NCBI GenBank assembly: GCA_002787615.1
Contig: PCXJ01000053.1
Span: 1-9,886 of the forward strand
Origin: Alphaproteobacteria bacterium CG11_big_fil_rev_8_21_14_0_20_44_7
GTDB lineage: Bacteria; Pseudomonadota; Alphaproteobacteria; Rickettsiales; 21-14-0-20-44-7
Reading direction: 5' to 3'
Length of the DNA: 9,886 nt
The notes beneath the pieces were generated by a model. It worked only from the letters and a program-made list of their open reading frames with translations. It ran no database searches and had not been told where the DNA came from. Made by a program: the position numbers and the translations under genes. Positions within the stretch are counted from its first letter, which is position 1; every line of letters begins with the position of its first letter. Below are positions 1 to 6,713 of this stretch, piece by piece.

Positions 1-454
1 CAAAGCGTTCTATCTTAGTTCCAAATATATTATAAGGACTTCCGGGGTTAGCGGGGTCGATATAACGGCGGAAGTGGTAAAAAACTTCCGGTGAAGACAT
101 AACTCTGACAACCTCATTATTTTCATCAATTAGGCGGAAATTATAATTTTCACGTGAATATATGTAGCGCATTGAGAAGAACTTTACTAGAGATTCATTC
201 GCGCTATATTCCTTAATTTTTTTGCTTGAGACAATCTCTGTAACGCCAGTGCTTTCGTCAATCTGAATAACAAATGGCTCAACAGATTTGAGTGGTACAA
301 AGAAATAGGCGGCTACTGTCATAAAAATCACTGAAAGCAGGCTGAGGATAACTATCAGAATCATCCAATCCCGCCATACTATATTTGCCTGATAGCGGTC
401 AGCATACCAATTGACAGGGTGGTGTGGCTTTTTAGGTTTTTTTAGGTCAGACAT
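1..454 (-). CDS. virB8: VirB8 family type IV secretion protein, N-terminal part (runs off window)
   Basis: VirB8 is a bitopic inner-membrane protein whose periplasmic domain helps assemble the type IV secretion channel. My translation from the ATG at 454 gives 151 residues with no stop before the window edge. It has a short basic, proline-rich cytoplasmic tail (KKPKKPHHP), the motif NWYADRYQ at 15-22, one membrane segment at about 31-52, then PLKSVEPFVIQID and TGVTEIV, typical of the start of the VirB8 periplasmic domain. The C-terminal half is missing only because the window ends. It is the last visible gene of the virB2-virB2-virB4-virB6-virB8 run and follows virB6 after 88 bases. I see no Shine-Dalgarno sequence before the ATG, but a perfect TATAAT lies just upstream (471-476), so it may have its own promoter. 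Family assignment is confident. Whether another VirB8 copy exists elsewhere cannot be seen here. Confidence 0.87.
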   Translation of the reverse strand, partial: MSDLKKPKKPHHPVNWYADRYQANIVWRDWMILIVILSLLSVIFMTVAAYFFVPLKSVEPFVIQIDESTGVTEIVSSKKIKEYSANESLVKFFSMRYIYSRENYNFRLIDENNEVVRVMSSPEVFYHFRRYIDPANPGSPYNIFGTKIERF

Positions 455-470
455 GTCTAGAAATTACTAT

Positions 471-476
471 ATTATA
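471..476 (-). promoter_or_regulatory. candidate -10 box (TATAAT) upstream of virB8
   Basis: On the minus strand a perfect TATAAT lies 16 bases before the virB8 ATG, in the 88-base gap after virB6. The best -35 at normal spacing (TTCCGA, 18 bases upstream) matches the consensus poorly. If used, transcription would start about 10 bases before the ATG and give an almost leaderless virB8 message. The AT-rich context makes chance matches likely. Confidence 0.35.
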
Positions 477-542
477 CGGTTATTACAAGGGTTTCGGAAG
501 TTTTTACCCTAAATTTATTAATTTTATTCTAACTTGCGATGA

Positions 543-1889
543 TTATTCTGGTCCGAAGCTGCTTAGGTCATCATCGATAACTTTGTCCAGACGGGCTTGA
601 TAGCTACTCAGCTTGCCTTTTACCTTGTTCTGCATATAAAGCGGCGCCTCATTTTCTGAGCCGCGCTGGGCAAAGCCTTGTCCACCCATTAAGCGTACAA
701 ATTTCGGGTTTCCGGCAAGATAACCGGCAAATGCCGGAACTCGCTTCATAAAGCTGAAGGTTAGGAAAACGATAATCAGCATAACTAACATCTGGAATAT
801 GAACCACGGGATAAATTCCTTAGGGTCGCCGCCATAACTAATATCGGTGATGTATTTTTCTGCACCCTGAAGGTTTACACCGCCCATGGCATTTTCGATT
901 TTACTAACAAATTCACCATCAGCGTTTTTACCGTAAGGGACGATATATTCATTATAGCTCCTATCGATAACGATTTCATTAAAGCCAAATTTGATTAAAT
1001 CGAGGAACTCGACAAAGAATACTTCAACCATGATAACATAGGCAACTACGATTACTATTTGCAGCATAAAGCTGCTCAGCATCCTTATCCATTCTTCCCC
1101 CACAAAAGCTGTTTTTTCAAATAGCAGGGTAGGGAGGAATAATGGGGTTAACATGAGCAAAAAGACGATTGTCATAAGGGCTAGTAAATAGCGAATCATG
1201 ATTGACAAATAAGCCGCTAACCAGCCTGATACAACGCTGATGAACATTGTAGCGACAAAGCTGCCGCCCGGTAATAATTTCCAGACTGCTATACCAAATT
1301 CAAAGAGTCGCAAGTCTATAGATTGCTTTGTAGCGCCTGACTCATCAACAACTTCGGGGCGAAGAACATTATTAAATACTTCGAACATTCCCTTATCTAC
1401 ATATTCGTAGAATGTTTCAGAGCCGGTATCGCTCAGGATAATTTCGACCATATGCTGCGGAACATTCATTATGGTCTGATAGAGGAGGCCGAAGAAAAGC
1501 TCAGGGTCGGACACAAATGCATATATTATCATGACTTTTAGCAGTCTTATCATGGCATTTCCCGTGTTGGTTTGGGAAAGACCGAATAAATATGAGAATA
1601 CCCAGAATAAGACATATAAGGTCAAAAATCCGTTCAGCATGTTTTGGTAAATAGGGTTGCCGACAATATTACAGTAAAGAGGTATGATGCCCGCATTGAA
1701 GGTTTTCATTACCTTGCAGGCAATTGAGGTAAATAGCCCGGCATCAGGGCTGCTGCTGCATTCAATATTGAATGCTTCAGGATTCCCACAACTTCCCGGA
1801 TTGACTGTAAAATCTGTGATGGCGGCATATGCAGCATCGGGCAAAAAGCCGATAATCAGCAAGAATATGCCGCCAAGCAGATATCTCAT
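543..1889 (-). CDS. virB6: VirB6/TrbL family polytopic inner-membrane protein of type IV secretion
   Basis: VirB6 forms part of the inner-membrane pore of the type IV secretion machine. The 448-residue protein starts with a signal-like hydrophobic segment ending near AYA (residues 21-23), then a cysteine-containing periplasmic stretch (C34, C44, C58, C73). Membrane segments can be seen at about 85-104, 112-138, 205-224, 226-253, 272-298 and 358-380. The stretch PTLLFEKTAFVGEEW (253-267) followed by a hydrophobic helix is the most family-typical part, including the conserved tryptophan (W267). A large loop sits at about 300-357 and a basic tail at the C terminus. The start overlaps the virB4 stop as ATGA (1889-1886) with GGAGA eight bases upstream, so translation is probably coupled. 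It lacks the very long extensions seen in some Rickettsiales VirB6 copies. Function is inferred from family and context. Confidence 0.88.
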   Translation of the reverse strand: MRYLLGGIFLLIIGFLPDAAYAAITDFTVNPGSCGNPEAFNIECSSSPDAGLFTSIACKVMKTFNAGIIPLYCNIVGNPIYQNMLNGFLTLYVLFWVFSYLFGLSQTNTGNAMIRLLKVMIIYAFVSDPELFFGLLYQTIMNVPQHMVEIILSDTGSETFYEYVDKGMFEVFNNVLRPEVVDESGATKQSIDLRLFEFGIAVWKLLPGGSFVATMFISVVSGWLAAYLSIMIRYLLALMTIVFLLMLTPLFLPTLLFEKTAFVGEEWIRMLSSFMLQIVIVVAYVIMVEVFFVEFLDLIKFGFNEIVIDRSYNEYIVPYGKNADGEFVSKIENAMGGVNLQGAEKYITDISYGGDPKEFIPWFIFQMLVMLIIVFLTFSFMKRVPAFAGYLAGNPKFVRLMGGQGFAQRGSENEAPLYMQNKVKGKLSSYQARLDKVIDDDLSSFGPE

Positions 1890-3727
1890 ATCTTTTCTCC
1901 GGAGAGGAGCGATTTTATCATTGGTTCAGTCGGTGAGAATTGCAGGATTTTCTCTTCGTAATTATGCTTTAGATATATTTTTTTATCCTCAAGCAAATGT
2001 AGAATTTTTACCTCATCATCAAATAAATCATAATTTTCTACCATTTTTCGGGCATTTGGCATGCCAAAAAACGCTTGGCTATCAAAGCTTGGTAGGAGTT
2101 TTATCGCATTTTCGTTAGCGTCAATTCCGGCGATTACTACGGAATTATTTTCACCCGCATAATCTAAGAAATTATTGAAGAAGTCCGAGCTATTTGAGCC
2201 TGAGAGAATCTTCTCCAGAGATGTGAATGCTATTATGCTGGGAGTTTCGCCCATGGAGGCTTTGAACTTATCAAAGTCGGGGCTGGTTGTATATTCAACT
2301 CCTACTGATTTTGCGAAATTCTGATATTTTCCGGTTGGGTCATAATAGACGATTCTTGCCGGATATCTGGAAGCGTGCAGCACCAGTAAATTTATCAGGC
2401 TAACTCTGCGCTCCTCTTCCTCTGCGATGGAAAGCAAATTGCTTGAGCCATTATTGATTATATGGAACGGGTAGGGTTCTTTTTCCGCATCTTCAAAGAA
2501 TATAATCGGATTACCAAACATTGAATTATCACAATCTTGGTAGATATCATTACCGAGAATTGCGAAATTTGCGATATCCTTGCGTGGCACTATATCTTGG
2601 CGTTTTAAGAACGCAAAGTTTCCGGGAAGCATTGACCAAAAAGTTCTTTCCAGACGCAAATCTTCCGTAATTGCTATAATGCCCAGCTTTGATAATTCTT
2701 CGTGGATTTCTATCAACTTACTCTGAAGTTTAGCTCTGGAATCCTGCATTACCAGAATATTAGTTTGCTGTACGGCAAAATTATCAGGGTCGGTAGATTC
2801 AATTTTATCTATTCCGGTTAGCTCGAAAAAATCTTTATCCTGACTGATTTTTTGCACTTCCTTCTGATATTCAAGCGGCGGAAGCATCATATTTGCAGTG
2901 CCAAATTCCAAAGATTGTGAGATTACGAGTTCGCAGTCGATATTGAGTAGATTATCCAATGATTTGGCGATTAATCTTTCGCATTCTTTCAGGGTTATAA
3001 CTGCGCCATAATGCGTGCCGCGCTCGCTCATCAAGTCCATTTGTCCCGAATAGATATTGAATGATAGGTTTTCGGGAATTAGGAATTTTGATAAATCCCC
3101 AACCGGTACGGGAATATGGTCATCATAAAAGCTCAAGATGCGATGCATGAATTCCATAGGCTCTGAGTAATAAACCCCACCTTCCTCGTAAATAGAGAGT
3201 TTTTTCGCGCCAAACTTCCTTAGTGCGCCGCCAATTTTATCTACCGTGGTGTTTAATTCGGAGTGAATTTTGCTAAGATGCTGGTTCTTAAAAGCGGTTT
3301 CAGCGCGATAATTTAATGCTCTGAAGTAGTTCTTGGGGTTAATTAGCGCCGCGCTTTTGGAGTCGTGCAATATAGATATATAGATGCAATTGTCGTAATG
3401 CACCTTGCTGGGCAGCCTTTTTCTCCATCTAAGCTCAATATTCTTTCTGAAATCGCCGGCGGTGAGTTTTTTTTCTTCCTCGCGGCTTCTGGTGGTATGA
3501 ATCCAGATTGCGTGCTTGGCAGGGTCAATGGCGGAATTTATGGCAGAGCGAAGTTCTTCGCGGAAGTCGTTATCATCATAGCCAGCGTCAAAGTCCAGCT
3601 TTATAAATTGGATTAATTCGTTGTTTTTGGTGAGGATTGTTTCCGGAGAATAATGGCATGCGAATGGAATAAATTCATTTATTTCAAAACTTCTTTCTTC
3701 ACTTTTTCGCTTTGATTTTGCTGCCAT
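1886..3727 (-). CDS. virB4: VirB4-like protein with degenerate ATPase motifs
   Basis: VirB4 proteins are the AAA+-like ATPases that power pilus and channel assembly. This homologue has 613 residues, clearly shorter than usual VirB4 (about 800). The N-terminal part aligns by eye with the family, including SMLPGNFAFLKRQDIVPRKD at 365-384. The place of the P-loop (about 421-440) reads FHIINNGSSNLLSIAEEE and has no GxxGxGK[ST], so Walker A is lost. The Walker B position (497-505) reads SIIAFTSLE, with TS where DE is expected. The C-terminal end is still family-like: SVVIAGIDANENAIK (529-543), FFGMPNARKMVENYDLFDDE (553-572) and LSGE at the end. The frame is intact, so this looks like a maintained, ATPase-dead paralogue rather than a decaying gene. 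It starts 32 bases after virB2 and overlaps virB6 by ATGA. No VirB3 lies in front. A catalytically competent VirB4 would have to be encoded elsewhere. Confidence 0.85.
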   Translation of the reverse strand: MAAKSKRKSEERSFEINEFIPFACHYSPETILTKNNELIQFIKLDFDAGYDDNDFREELRSAINSAIDPAKHAIWIHTTRSREEEKKLTAGDFRKNIELRWRKRLPSKVHYDNCIYISILHDSKSAALINPKNYFRALNYRAETAFKNQHLSKIHSELNTTVDKIGGALRKFGAKKLSIYEEGGVYYSEPMEFMHRILSFYDDHIPVPVGDLSKFLIPENLSFNIYSGQMDLMSERGTHYGAVITLKECERLIAKSLDNLLNIDCELVISQSLEFGTANMMLPPLEYQKEVQKISQDKDFFELTGIDKIESTDPDNFAVQQTNILVMQDSRAKLQSKLIEIHEELSKLGIIAITEDLRLERTFWSMLPGNFAFLKRQDIVPRKDIANFAILGNDIYQDCDNSMFGNPIIFFEDAEKEPYPFHIINNGSSNLLSIAEEEERRVSLINLLVLHASRYPARIVYYDPTGKYQNFAKSVGVEYTTSPDFDKFKASMGETPSIIAFTSLEKILSGSNSSDFFNNFLDYAGENNSVVIAGIDANENAIKLLPSFDSQAFFGMPNARKMVENYDLFDDEVKILHLLEDKKIYLKHNYEEKILQFSPTEPMIKSLLSGEKI

Positions 3728-3759
3728 ATAATTTTATCCGCATATACTTTTCCCAGTGT

Positions 3760-4191
3760 TTATCCACCAAAGCAGGCTTCTACTCTTGCACCTAAAATAC
3801 TTCCGCCTACAGAGATGCCATCGCAACATCCGTGACCCTTACCACCGGTTATTGCATATACAATATCAGAAGAGCCGAATATTGCAAATATACCTGCTGC
3901 AAACATAATTGCTAAGCCCCAAGTAACCTTACCGAAGAATGCGGCAATTCCGAGGAATATCACGGCTAAGGAAGCAACTGCTTGTCCAACGCCACCAGTA
4001 AACCATCCGGCAATTTCACATAAAGCTGCTGCAATCCCGCCAGCTTCTCCACCGCCTCCGATACCACCAAACGGGGTATCAACTGAAAGGCCACCTGGAA
4101 GCGCGTAAGCAAGCTCGGGCAATAATATTAGCGCCAAGGCTGCTAGTGCTGCAGAAAAAGTTGCTTTACTGAAATAATTGAAATTGCCCAT
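3760..4191 (-). CDS. virB2: VirB2/TrbC-like pilin with cysteine- and glycine-rich tail
   Basis: VirB2 is the major subunit of the type IV secretion pilus. The 143-residue product has a signal peptide (cleavage probably after AYA, residues 28-30), a glycine-rich linker (GGIGGGGEAGG, 42-52), the motif ALCEIAGWFTG (56-66) and two hydrophobic helices at about 69-86 and 90-113, separated by GKVTW. This two-helix layout is the VirB2 fold. Beyond the second helix it carries about 27 extra residues with three cysteines (C122, C123, C140) that its neighbour lacks. It lies 93 bases after the first virB2 gene and 32 bases before virB4. GGGG lies 13 bases before the ATG and GAG lies nine before, so the ribosome site is weak. 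Paralogy with the upstream pilin is clear from the shared core, but the two have diverged. Confidence 0.85.
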   Translation of the reverse strand: MGNFNYFSKATFSAALAALALILLPELAYALPGGLSVDTPFGGIGGGGEAGGIAAALCEIAGWFTGGVGQAVASLAVIFLGIAAFFGKVTWGLAIMFAAGIFAIFGSSDIVYAITGGKGHGCCDGISVGGSILGARVEACFGG

Positions 4192-4240
4192 ATGATTTAC
4201 TCTACCCCTTACTAATTTAGAAAATTCTTATCTTCTTATC

Positions 4241-4272
4241 CAGACTATCTACCCTTATGGGCAGATAGCCTA
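4241..4272 (-). other. RNA hairpin between the two virB2 genes
   Basis: Read as minus-strand RNA, positions 4272 to 4241 form a 14-base-pair stem (UAGGCUAUCUGCCC pairing with GGGUAGAUAGUCUG) around a four-base AUAA loop. All positions pair when three G-U wobbles are allowed; on the plus strand the same positions become mismatches, so the structure favours the virB transcript. It begins 12 bases after the first virB2 stop. No U-run follows (the next bases are GATAAGAAG), so it is not a standard intrinsic terminator. It may be a processing or stabilising stem, or an attenuator that sets the ratio of the two pilins. Confidence 0.6.
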
Positions 4273-4284
4273 TGATTAAGATAT

Positions 4285-4602
4285 TTATGATGCACAACCT
4301 TCGCCACTAGAGATAGCTTGTACAATCTCATTTGCACCGAAGATAGCGAAAACGCCAACTGCGAACATCAAGGCAAGACCCCAAGTAACTTTACCGAAGA
4401 ATGCTGCAATGCCAAGGAAGATGATTGCTACTGTTGCAATCGCTCTGCCGGTATCACCGGTAAACCATTCTGCTATATTACATAGACTTTCGCCAATACC
4501 ACCATCATCAGCACCTGATGCAAGTGATATTTCAGGAATCATAGTTACAATCGCGGCTGCGAAGATAGTTAGTCCCCAAGTTTTCATTTTATTCATTTTC
4601 AT
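4285..4602 (-). CDS. virB2: VirB2/TrbC-like pilin, first copy
   Basis: This is a short VirB2 pilin with an N-terminal signal peptide ending near ISLAS, the motif SLCNIAEWFTG, then two hydrophobic helices separated by GKVTW and the ending EIVQAISSGEGCAS. The same LC.IA.WFTG motif and helix pair occur in the next gene, so the two are tandem paralogues. Two cysteines, one before the first helix and one at the C terminus (GEGC), have counterparts in the neighbour and could form a disulfide in the periplasm. An in-frame ATG also lies at 4608, but the AAGG ribosome site at 4614-4611 is only two bases from that ATG and eight from the one at 4602, so I prefer 4602 (105 residues). It is the first gene of the virB run, downstream of two candidate promoters and upstream of a hairpin. 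Confidence 0.86.
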   Translation of the reverse strand: MKMNKMKTWGLTIFAAAIVTMIPEISLASGADDGGIGESLCNIAEWFTGDTGRAIATVAIIFLGIAAFFGKVTWGLALMFAVGVFAIFGANEIVQAISSGEGCAS

Positions 4603-4696
4603 AATCATTACCTTATTTGTTAAACACGCGTTAATTATAGATTACCATAAAACTCTGTAAATTCAGTTAACATTGATAGCCATAATTTCTAGCCTA

Positions 4697-4725
4697 TTTA
4701 TAGTTATACCATGGAAATATGTCAC
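4697..4725 (-). promoter_or_regulatory. sigma-70-like promoter proximal to virB2
   Basis: On the minus strand GTGACA (4725-4720, five of six matches to the -35 consensus) and TATAAA (4702-4697, five of six to the -10) are separated by 17 bases. Predicted start of transcription is near 4690, giving a leader of about 90 bases before virB2. A dyad overlaps the -35 box. Confidence 0.5.
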
Positions 4726-4735
4726 TTTTTTGACA
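4720..4735. promoter_or_regulatory. inverted repeat TGTCA-N6-TGACA over the -35 box
   Basis: The sequence TGTCACTTTTTTGACA is a perfect five-base inverted repeat with a six-base centre. It covers the -35 hexamer of the virB2-proximal promoter, the position where a repressor would act. The symmetry may be chance in AT-rich DNA, and I do not recognise the cognate regulator. Confidence 0.3.
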
Positions 4736-4785
4736 ATTTATGAAAAATTTTAATTATTTTTCGTTTATTTCCGCAAGATTGCCCC

Positions 4786-4815
4786 ATTATACGAGTTGAG
4801 TGGCTTTGTAGTCAA
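4786..4815 (-). promoter_or_regulatory. sigma-70-like promoter distal to virB2
   Basis: On the minus strand TTGACT (4815-4810, five of six) and a perfect TATAAT (4791-4786) are separated by 18 bases. It is the best consensus promoter in the window. It lies just after the scoB stop and points at the virB genes. The predicted start near 4779 gives an mRNA leader of about 175 bases, containing the second promoter and an AT-rich inverted repeat. I see no intrinsic terminator between scoB and this promoter, so read-through from the sco genes is also possible. Confidence 0.6.
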
Positions 4816-4851
4816 GAGTTTTGGGCTTGTAGGGGTTTAAGTCGAAATGAT

Positions 4852-5478
4852 TCACGCAATTTTAGCTTCGGTTTTAGCTATAACCTCATCTTTTGTAACT
4901 CCGGTGGCCAATTCTACAATTTTCAGACCGTTTTCTGTTACATCGAACACGCCGAGGTCGGTAATTATGCGGTCAACTACTGCTTTTCCGGTTAATGGCA
5001 GGTTGCATTCCTTCACCAACTTGGCTTCGCCGTCTTTGGAGTTGTGATCCATTATCACCACAACTTTCTTCACTCCGGCGACTAAATCCATTGCGCCGCC
5101 CATGCCTTTTACCATTTTGCCGGGTATCATCCAATTGGCCAAATCACCCCTTTCGGAAACCTGAAATGCTCCGAGGATGGATAAATCAATATGTCCGCCG
5201 CGAATCATAGCAAAACTATCGGCACTGGAGAAGAAGCTAGCGCCTGCTTCTGCCGTAACCGTTTGTTTTCCTGCATTTATTAGGTCGGCATCCACTTCTG
5301 AATCCAACGGAAATGCCCCCAACCCAAGCAGTCCGTTTTCACTTTGTAAGGTAACATTCACATCATGCGGGATATAATTTGCGACCATAGTCGGCATGCC
5401 TATGCCCAGATTGACGTAAAACCCGTCTTGCAGCTCTTTTGAGGCGCGTTTGCACATTTCATCGCGAGTCCAAGCCAT
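4852..5478 (-). CDS. scoB: 3-oxoacid CoA-transferase subunit B (SCOT beta)
   Basis: With ScoA this subunit moves CoA from succinyl-CoA to acetoacetate (EC 2.8.3.5), giving acetoacetyl-CoA for ketone-body or polyhydroxybutyrate metabolism in the cytoplasm. The 208 residues match the usual length of the bacterial B subunit. Visible family motifs are NLGIGMPT (23-30), SENGLLG (46-52) with the glutamate (E47) that forms the enzyme-CoA thioester, GGHIDLSILGAFQVS and GKMVKGMGGAMDLV. The start ATG shares its A with the scoA stop (TAATG at 5480-5476), so translation is coupled and subunits are probably made in equal amounts. It is the last gene of the cheY-to-sco run. AtoA-type acetate or butyrate CoA-transferase subunits are close relatives, so substrate choice is inferred, but the family is certain. 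Confidence 0.93.
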   Translation of the reverse strand: MAWTRDEMCKRASKELQDGFYVNLGIGMPTMVANYIPHDVNVTLQSENGLLGLGAFPLDSEVDADLINAGKQTVTAEAGASFFSSADSFAMIRGGHIDLSILGAFQVSERGDLANWMIPGKMVKGMGGAMDLVAGVKKVVVIMDHNSKDGEAKLVKECNLPLTGKAVVDRIITDLGVFDVTENGLKIVELATGVTKDEVIAKTEAKIA

Positions 5479-6173
5479 TATTTTGCCTCCGAAATTGTAC
5501 GCTGCTCAATGCGCTTTTCAAAATTCGTGCCGATAAAGACCTTATCAACATAAATTCCGGGTGTGTGGATATTGTCCGGTTCAAGTTCTGCAACGATTTC
5601 TTCAACTTCGGCAACGCAGATTTTGCCTGCTGTTGCCATCATCGGGTTGAAGTTGCGCGCAGTTTTGCGATAAATCAAATTCCCGAATTTATCGGCTTTC
5701 CACGCTTTGACAATTGATAAATCAGCTTTCAATGCGCTTTCCATGACATAATTCTCGCCATCAAACTCGCGGGTTTCTTTGCCATCGGCAACCACCGTGC
5801 CATATCCGGTTTTGGTGAAAAATGCAGGAATTCCGGCTCCTCCGGCACGGATGCGCTCAGCCAATGTGCCTTGCGGATTAAATTCTAACTCCAGCTCACC
5901 CGCTAGGAATTGGCGCTCAAATTCTTTGTTTTCGCCAACATAGGAGGAGACCATTTTCTTGATTTGCTTATTTTGCAGCAAAATCCCCAAGCCAAATTCG
6001 TCAACGCCGCAATTATTGCTGATGAATGTCAGGTTTTTAATCTCTGATTTGCGGATTTCGGCAATTGAATGCTCAGGAATACCGCATAAGCCAAAGCCTC
6101 CGGCCATTATGACCATGCCATCTTTCAATATGCCGTTAAGAGCCTCGGCAGCATTTGCGACAATTTTATTCAT
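5478..6173 (-). CDS. scoA: 3-oxoacid CoA-transferase subunit A (SCOT alpha)
   Basis: This is the partner of ScoB in the heterodimeric succinyl-CoA:3-ketoacid CoA-transferase. The 231-residue length is normal for the A subunit. The glycine-rich motif GGFGLCGIPE (25-34), the SNNCGVDEFGLG stretch (52-63), the NPQGTLAERIRAGGAGIPAF region and the KADLSIVKAWKADKFGN region are all family-typical. The gene starts 12 bases after the second motB-like gene with no clear ribosome site before the ATG, so translation may depend on ribosomes arriving from upstream. It overlaps scoB by one base. Its place at the end of a chemotaxis and motor operon is unusual: I know no functional link and would treat it as a co-transcribed housekeeping pair. 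Confidence 0.94.
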   Translation of the reverse strand: MNKIVANAAEALNGILKDGMVIMAGGFGLCGIPEHSIAEIRKSEIKNLTFISNNCGVDEFGLGILLQNKQIKKMVSSYVGENKEFERQFLAGELELEFNPQGTLAERIRAGGAGIPAFFTKTGYGTVVADGKETREFDGENYVMESALKADLSIVKAWKADKFGNLIYRKTARNFNPMMATAGKICVAEVEEIVAELEPDNIHTPGIYVDKVFIGTNFEKRIEQRTISEAK

Positions 6174-6185
6174 AAAATGGAATTA

Positions 6186-6713
6186 CTACGGATAAATGAC
6201 GATGTCAACTTTGTCGCCGATGCCATCCTTCTCAAATGCGCCGATTTTTTCGGTCACGTCCAAATCTGCCAAATCGCCCATAATTTCATAAGAGCGCGCT
6301 AAATCAGCAGTAAATATATGCTTATTTGTGTTAAAGCTCCTCAGGATTTCTGCGAGTTTTTGTAAAACCTCAGGATTTATGGCATCATAGCTCAGCGATA
6401 TCACAAAATTCTCATGCTCGGTTTTGATTTCAAGATAATCCAGATTCTCATTTTTGAGCCTTTGGGTGAAAATATTCAGCAAATATTCATTCGTCATCAC
6501 GTCCGAACCTTGCTCCAGATTGATTTTCGAGAAATTGATATCAGTGTTCAGGCTTACCAAGCTGTTATAATCCCATTTATAGATATTGGTCATTTGCATG
6601 GGTTGCGCCATGGAATATATCAGCACGAAAAATGTGAGGATGAGCGAGAGCAAATCAGCAAAGCTAATCATCCATTGCGGCTGGTCACTTTCTGCTGTGG
6701 GTTTTCGCCTCAT
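6186..6713 (-). CDS. motB: MotB-like membrane protein, second copy, with degenerate periplasmic domain
   Basis: MotB is the stator subunit that carries the proton-binding aspartate and anchors the motor to peptidoglycan. The N terminus here fits: a short basic tail (MRRK), W14, then a helix from about 15 to 36 with SFADLL, placing D20 where the conserved MotB aspartate lies, followed by FFVLIYSM. The rest of the 175 residues is shorter than the OmpA-like domain plus linker of normal MotB (about 250-300 residues in total). It keeps a vague strand-helix-strand pattern (ENFVISLSYD, LQKLAEILRSF) but has no visible TD or LS..RA peptidoglycan-binding signature. It overlaps the upstream gene by ATGA (6713-6710), with GAGGG seven bases before the start. 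No MotA is in the window. A divergent stator or stator-assisting protein is the best reading. Confidence 0.68.
   Translation of the reverse strand: MRRKPTAESDQPQWMISFADLLSLILTFFVLIYSMAQPMQMTNIYKWDYNSLVSLNTDINFSKINLEQGSDVMTNEYLLNIFTQRLKNENLDYLEIKTEHENFVISLSYDAINPEVLQKLAEILRSFNTNKHIFTADLARSYEIMGDLADLDVTEKIGAFEKDGIGDKVDIVIYP
6702..6713 (-). repeat. 12-base junction repeat, copy 2 (ATGAGGCGAAAA)
   Basis: ATGAGGCGAAAA here is the stop-start overlap of the first motB-like gene and the start of the second. The same 12 bases occur at 7252-7263, where they form the cheZ stop. The copies suggest tandem duplication of the gene together with its junction. Confidence 0.6.

Noticed and set aside
489..509. 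GGGT...ACCC dyad after virB6 as a terminator
   Set aside because: Only four base pairs with a 13-base loop and no U-run; it would not fold stably.
1684..2118. Long open frame on the plus strand over the virB6/virB4 junction
   Set aside because: It lies opposite two well-supported genes, has no recognisable motif and no ribosome site. It is an antisense shadow, as are the other plus-strand frames up to 8321.
4631..4646. TTAATTATAGATTACC as a third CtrA box, in the virB2 leader
   Set aside because: The second half is TTAC, not TTAA, and the site lies downstream of both candidate promoters. Too weak in AT-rich sequence.
4742..4762. Perfect inverted repeat GAAAAAT-N7-ATTTTTC after scoB, possible terminator
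   Set aside because: The stem is almost all A-T, and it lies downstream of the distal virB promoter, where a terminator would block that promoter. Likely chance in AT-rich DNA.
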